From JANXVV01 sp038230975 (GTDB lineage Bacteria; Planctomycetota; Phycisphaerae; Tepidisphaerales; Tepidisphaeraceae), in the NCBI GenBank assembly GCA_038230975.1, contig JBBRMF010000205.1, positions 1 through 9,362 of the forward strand: a stretch of 9,362 nucleotides of DNA. Direction: 5' to 3'. The position numbers and the translations under genes are program-made. Positions 1 to 7,300 of the stretch are shown here, one piece after another. The notes under the pieces are model-generated. The model was not told the DNA's origin. It was given only the letters and a program-made list of their open reading frames with translations, and searched no databases. The stretch's first letter is position 1; every line of letters begins with the position of its first letter.

Positions 1-1353
1 ACCAACGGCAGCGGAGGTTCAGAATTCATCCACCGCACGTTTCTAGCGCGATTTAACAAAGACTTGACGCTGGACACGTCATTTGGCGCCCCGGATACGG
101 AAAACCCAAATAGCGGACTTAAACTCGGATGGGTCGACACCGGCCTTGTCTTGGGCGATCCCGGTACCGCACATTACCCTCACAACATCCCCAAACCCGC
201 ATTGCTCTTGTTGGACAATGGATCGATTGTCGTTGGTGGAAGCTATTTTCCCACGAATAGCTCAACTCCAGTCGCGGCACTTGGACGATTCACAGCAACC
301 GGCTCTCCTGATCTTACATTCAATGCCTCTGGCGGTGCGTTTCAGGGGTATACTATCACTAATTTTGGTAGTCTCGGGGGTCGCTTCAATGCCGTTGCCT
401 ACGTCCCTCCTGTCGTCGCTGGTGGGAAAGCATACCTAATCGCAGTCGGTGACGCATCCGTTTGGTCCAATGGAAGCAACCTGACCCCCGACTCCTCATT
501 TGGAATCGCGCGATTTAATCTTGATGGTACGATCGATAATTCAGGCGCGTTCAACAACAACGGCAGCTTCAATGACGTAATCGGACCCACGAATTTCCCC
601 AAATACTTTCAAGAAACGGCGACCAGCATCCAGGTGTTTTCAAACGGCTCTTTTCTAGTCGGTGGACAGACCTTCACCAATCAAAGCGGCATGTTACTTT
701 CCTGGAATGGAGGAAATGCCTTCGTGCTGGCGGAGTATAGCGCAAACGGATTCCGCGTAAATGGTTTTGGCGATGGAAGCGGAAAAATAAATACTCAGAT
801 TACGGACAATGTACTCACTGACGGAGTGTATTTGTCGTCGGACGAGAATACAGGCGTCACGCAAATACTCGTGCAGCCGGACGGCAAAATTCTCGCGATC
901 GGCAAGGCGGGCTTCGCGCGAACCGACAGCCCCCTTTCAAGAGAACCTGACGAATCTTTTGGGGTTGTTGTGCGCTACACGGCAGCAGGTATTCCAGATA
1001 CAAGCCCTTTCGGCGTCAATGGCAATGGCACAGTCGTTCTACCAGATTCTGTAATTGGACGATCTAGCGACGGATCGATATTTGGCGCATTGGATTCTAC
1101 GGGTAATTTACTGCTGGCGGGTCACCAATTTAGAACGATAGGAGGGAATCGTGACTATCATGTGTCGCTTGCGCGATTGAAAAACGACGGAACACTCGAT
1201 GCAAACTTTGGAACGGGCGGAGTACTAAATTCGCCGGTAACGACAGATGCTTCGTATCCGGACAATGAAACCGGTATCCACGGTTTAGCCATCGGCAGCG
1301 ATGGGGCGATTTATATTGTAGAAGGAGGATTAGTAGCCTTACGCTATAAACCG
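1..1353 (+). repeat. Delta-60-type repeat array (protein-level), six units, N-terminal end cut
   Basis: Degenerate protein repeats match the delta-60 pattern: a strand ending in an 'ARF/ARL' anchor, then 'xxDGTLDxxFG', a variable stretch and a 'DGKIxxxG' strand. Anchors are at residues 15-18 (LARF), 94-97 (LGRF), 169-172 (IARF), 243-246 (LAEY), 323-326 (VVRY), 390-393 (LARL) and 446-449 (ALRY). Clear 'LDTSFG'-type motifs are at 24-29 and 399-404, and 'QPDGKILAIG' is at 292-301. Anchor spacing is 79, 75, 74, 80, 67 and 56 residues. Delta-60 repeats are found in large exported proteins, and a propeller-like fold is plausible but inferred. No ligand or enzymatic motif is seen. More units may lie upstream of the window. 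Confidence 0.85.
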
Positions 1354-4300
1354 ATTCTCGTCACCAAACCAACCCTGTTTGCAACGGCAACCATTGAAGG
1401 CCCGGTCGACCTCAAATGGGTTGCCGATCCATCGGACGTCGAAGGGTTTGGGATCGAGCGATCCACGGACAACATTAACTACCAGAACATTGCCAATGTC
1501 GGCCCCGGAGTAACCACCTACCAAGACACCGCGGTGGACCCCTCCACGACCTACTCCTATCGAGTGGTTCCATATCTGAGTTCAAACCCGCAGACGGATT
1601 TCACGTCCGATCCTGTTCAGGTAACCACTGCGGCGAAGCATGTCCGGTATGTGCTGTTAGAAACCGTTCCGGTCGCCCCTATCGACACTACTGTAACCTC
1701 TCAGTCAACGCTGGTGGCGGGCCAAAATTATATGCTTCGTGCCTCGGGCAGCATTGTAATCTCGGGAGGTCCGAATGGTCTGATTGCGGATGCCGCTTAT
1801 GGTCATTGGAATCCGCTTCCGTTAGCGAACAGCGTCTATACCGGTCATAGTTACCAGTACGGCATCGGTGTCAACAATCCGACGGTTTCCGTCACCAACT
1901 TCCCGTATTGGGGTCCGCCTAACGCCACGCCTGACGGAAGTTACTCCATCGGCTACACACCCACCACCACACGAACCCTTCAGCTCAATTTCCACGACGA
2001 CGCGTACGGTGACAACACCACAAACGCCGCACACCCCGGTTTACAGGTTCAGATCTATAAAGCGGTCCCCATGGATCCGCTGGTCATTACGGCAAAAGCG
2101 AATCGTGCAGGTCGCAGTGTCACATTGAGCTGGTCCGGGGCAACCGCCGCCGATGGCAGTGCAACCGTCCAGCAATCCGTGGATGGAGGTCCATGGAACC
2201 ACAACTATGCCACTGTTTCAGCCCTGGATGGAACCTTTATAGACTCGCCTCTTGCGTTGAATCATACCTATGCCTATCGATTGATCACGATCGACGGGGC
2301 TGGGCAGCAGGTGATTTCCAATGTGGTTACGGTGCCGCTTGTTAACTTGCCGCCGACCGTCAACGTGGGAACACAAACCGCAACAGGAAATAATACAAGC
2401 GGCTATACAGTGAACTTCAACGTATTGGCCCTTGACTCCGACGGCGGTGCTGCTCCGATTTTGACTTATACCTTGCTAAATCCGGACGGAACGCTCTCAT
2501 TTAGTTCCACCAGTGCCATTACCTCGGTTAGCAGTACCACTGGCGTAAACATTTCGGGCCGGATTCTAGTGGGAACCGATCCTTCACGAGCCCGATGGTA
2601 TCAGATGAGCGTAACCGATGGGGACAGCACATCTACATCGACTTGGTTCAAGGTCACTCTCTATGATCCGACTGCTGCGGTTCTTCCTACCGCTGGCACG
2701 GTCACGGCAACACCGCCCGCAGTCAGCGGTAATTCGACGGTCCTTACGCTGAGCAATCCGGCGCCCGGGAGCGGTGGCCCGTTGACCTACCATTGGTCGG
2801 TGGACTCTTCGACCCTGACCTCTGGCATCAGCATCGATCTACCATGGGAGAATGCCCCCGATCCCAGCTTTAGCAATAATGATTCGTCGACGGCTGCAAC
2901 GACCACCGCGACATTTCAGGCAGCGGGATATTATCTACTTCGTGTGACAGCGACCGATTCGATCGGCGGTTCGGTCAGTCGACCCGTTAGCGTTACGGTA
3001 AACCAAACTCTAAAGGGGTTCACGGTTGAACCGTCCGACGCGATTCTCCCCCAAGGATCAGTCTGGGAGTTTACGGCTGTTGGCATAGACCAGTTTGGAA
3101 ACGAAATGGTGCTCCCGCCTGGTGCGCCCGTGAGTTGGACAATAGAAGGCCCAGGAAACTCCATCTCTACGGACTCGCCTCCTGTGATCCGTATTGATGG
3201 TGTTGCCAGCATGACCGCCATAATCGGTGGAGCGACGGGCGCGTTTTATAAAGTGACCGCGACCGACAATGGGATAACAGCTTCGCAGCTAGTCGGCATT
3301 GCCGGAGCGGTCAATAGCAAGCCGACGTTCGCGCAGGGCGCGACTTACACCATTTCCAGGCTCTCAACCAAAGATGTTGCAAACCTCAGTGTTCTCGGCC
3401 AAGACGACTTTGGGGAAAAGAACCTGAAGTATAACTGGACAATCGCATCGACCGATATGCCTGCCGGGGCAACAATGCCCACCTTCTCCGTTCAAGGCAA
3501 AAATTCTTCAAAGAATTCCACGGCGTCGCTCAGCTTGCCGGGAATCTACAGATTTAAGGTGGCGATTACGGATGCGGCGGGCCTCAACGCCGATCCAAAT
3601 GTGGCTTTTGACACGGTCATCGTCAATTACTCCACCACGCCAGTGGCGAGCTCCATCCGCGTGACGCCCACGGGCATTACCCTTCTCCCAGGAAGCAGTC
3701 AAACCTACTCCGCCACGGTCGTCGATCAATTTGGTGTGGCGCTGGTATCCCAGCCGAGCTTTAATTGGTACCTTGATGGGAGTACCACGCCTATCGCAAC
3801 CGGAACGACATACACGTACAACGTGGCGTCGAATGCGCCAGATGCCTCCTCGCACACCATCCGGGCAAGCTATACGCCTGCGGGCCAGTCGCAGTTGAAC
3901 GGACTTTCCACCTTTGTCGTCGCAACCTCGCTCACACCGACGGTTCAGATCTTCCGCGATTCGCTAGTGACCACCAGCAGTGAGTCGAAAGTGGCTCAAA
4001 TGCCTTCGGGATATGCAGCACACCCCACGAGCGATACGCGGTTGGTGATCGATCATGATACGCCGGTGAATATCCTCGTGTCCGCCCCCGCTGGCGGAAC
4101 CTTGACGTATCAGCTTGAACTGAAACCGCTTGCTGGCGGAGAGAGTGTCATTCTCACCAAGCAGACCGGCTCCATCGGCACACTGCCGGATATCGGGCAG
4201 ATGATTACCACGCTGCATCCCACTGGAATGCAGCCGGGCGAATATCAACTGATTTTGACAGGGACCAATACCGTAAGTGGCACGGGTTACATCGCGACCG

Positions 4301-7300
4301 ATCAGGCACTCATTGAGATTAAGAATAACTTCACCGTCGGGAATCTCACCCTACCTATCACCGATCTGTCGATGAACGTGCCCAACGGTCAACCGATGAC
4401 CATCACACGGGTCTATGACTCAACCCGGACGAATGAAAACTCGCCCGATTTTGGATACGGCTGGCATCTTGAAGAGCAAAGTGTCGACGCAGTCACCACG
4501 ACCGCTACACCTGGTCTGTTTGTAACCGCCGGGCAGCCCGCATTCCGATACGGCGATGTGGTCTATATCACTTTGCCCGGCGGTGAGCGGCATGCGTTTG
4601 AGTTTACGCCAAGGCCAACGCCGAATCAGACCGGGACTGTCAATTCACTTTCGTATACGTACATCCCTCTTTTCGTTCCAGTCGACGGCAGCAATTCCAC
4701 GCTTACGCTCGCCAGCAACTACTCACTGATGCAAAACTCAACGTCGGGTGAGTTTTTCGGCGCCGACAACTTGTTTGGGTTTAACCCGTCAGTCAGCAGT
4801 TTCGGGGGAGTCTACACGCTGACGACCATTGACGGAATCAAGTACACCGTCAATGCGGTCACCAAGCGCGTTGATTCGGCAGTCGACACCAACCAGAATA
4901 CGATTAACTACAAGCCGACCACCCCCGATAAATACCATTTTATTATCCATAAGGATCCGACAACCAATCTCATTCTTTGGGCAGCCGTCAGTAACAATTC
5001 CAGTGAAAATGATACGACGAATCAACCGGACGCTTCGCGAAGGGTCACCTACACTTACAATTCCTTTAATGAACTGGCTTCCGTTACCAACCGGGCGGGC
5101 CAAACGGTTAAATACACCTACCAGCCGTTGGCTGGCGATGTATCTCAGTCGTCACATCTGCTCAACCAGGTGACTGATTCCCGAAACGTCGTTGTTCTGC
5201 AGGCTCAATATGTGGACGGTTCAAACGGATTGCTCAAGAGCATGAGCAATACCTACGCCAAGACCGCGCCGGTCAGTACGGGTGCGTTTGAAGGTGCTGC
5301 CGTCAGCCAGTCCGTCAGCGACTTGAATGGGAACGGTACGGAAAATGTCTATGACGATCGCGGTAACGTGGTGCGCACCATCAAGGAAGTGCGGGATGCG
5401 AACGGTACGCTCATCAAATACCTCATCACCGCGCAAGACTATGTTTATGTAAGAAGCTATCCTAGCGACGCCTGGAGCTACCAAACGTCCGTGGAAGGCA
5501 CGTTAGGGCAGACCACCAATTATCAACCCTTCGAAGTGATGGCCCCCGATCCCGTGGGTTTGCGGTATATCCAGTTGCCCACGAAGAAAATCAGCGAGCT
5601 CGCTTTCTACAACGATATCACGGCGGACGGCACGCAGGATAAACAGAACTTCAAACAACTGCAGTCTGAAACTGTTTATGACGCGGATGGAACTGCGCGG
5701 AAGACAAGTTTCTATAAATATTTGAATGGGAAGCCACAGCTTGTTGAGGACTCGAATGGCAATAAATCCGGCTCGATTTATGATACTGTTAACGGGCAAA
5801 TCCTTTATTCTCTCAATTCGCTGGGAGAGGGGACAAAATACACGTACACAAATGCGACGGGCATTTATAAGGGCATGATCGTCTCTACCATTCGTGTTTA
5901 CTACGGCGGCGACTTGAGTAGCGTTTCGCCCACGACATCACTAAACACAATCGGTACAGACCGTATAGAATCTACGAACGCCTATTATTTACCGGCCGAT
6001 GTTGACGCGGGAGTGGCTGGCACGTGTCTGGGTAAATTGAAATCCACAACGACCTACATTGATGGCAGTGGCACCGTCGGCAGCAAGACCGTCTATCTTT
6101 ACGACGGCGAAGGACGCCTCGTCGATACCTACAGGTTATGGAAGAATCCGAGTGAGGCAGATCATTGGATCGGCTCGACCAACGTCTACACCAACGGGCA
6201 ACTCACCCAGACAATCGAAAAAACGTACCTTGACGGAAACACGATCGGAACTTTGGACGCGAGCACAGGTGCCAATGGCATTGTTATATCGATCACTGAG
6301 CCCGTCGATAGCACTCAGAATGCGATGACGAGCAGCACCACGTACAATGCGCTCGGTCAAGCCGCGACGACCACCGATTCCTACGGCGGCATCACTTCCT
6401 ATACCTATGATGTGAATGGCAATGTGATTCGCACCCTCTATCCCGATGGCACTGAAACCCGAACTGCTTATGACAATCTCGGTCGCGCGGAATGGACGAT
6501 GGATCGCTTCGTGACCGTCGCCACGGATCCGGCCGCTGCCAATATCAATGCTTTGCCGACCTTGCCTGCTTTGACAGTCACGCAGTTGACGCATACCACT
6601 TACGATGCCCTCGGTCGCGTCGTGGGCACCGAGCGATATAAAGGCGGCATGATTTCGCTGGTTTTGGACACAGCGTTCACCTCGAACGGCACCCGCCCGA
6701 CTCTTTATGCCGCCCAGGGACCCGATGCCGGTGTGCTCAAGACCGCTGGCTTCCTGCTTTCGACCACCTCCACCCAATTCAACGCCCAAGGCCAAGTCAG
6801 TCTATCCACGGGCGCCGATGGCACCTCTTCCGCCACCGACTACACGGCCAACGGCCAAACACTGCGCTCGCGTTCCGTCGTGCCGGTCGGCAGCAAGACC
6901 GCCCAGCCAGACTGGAACACGCAGATTTCCAATCGGAAACAAGTCGACACCTTTTTCCTGGCAAACCCGCTCGTGGGCGCAAATTACTCCCTCACAATTG
7001 ATGGGCATGCCGCGGGCATGACCTTCTCTACTGTAAAGCAAAGTTTGTCAGATCTGGCGGCGAGCATCAACGCCATCAGCACCACGGATCCGTCCGGCGC
7101 AACGATTTATCCGTACCACGCTGACGCGGCGGATGGATATCTGGTCATTCACGATATCGATCCGAAGGGGACGTTTTCTGTCAGCAGTGCTTTTTCATCA
7201 AACCTGATCATCTATGAGCATGTTGCTCCGGCCCACCTCAACGCTAATTCGATGGAAATGGCAAACAGTTGGACGATCGATGCGCTCGGCCATGTCAGTG

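Noticed and set aside
83..439. Open frame on the + strand in another frame (118 codons)
   Set aside because: Overlaps the delta-60 repeats of frame 1. Its sequence has no repeat pattern or family resemblance.
6136..6795. Open frame on the - strand (219 codons)
   Set aside because: Antisense to YD block 1 and the following region, where the + strand frame gives clear 'YDxxGR' motifs. The translation shows no recognisable domain and is Gly/Arg/Ile-rich, as expected for a shadow.
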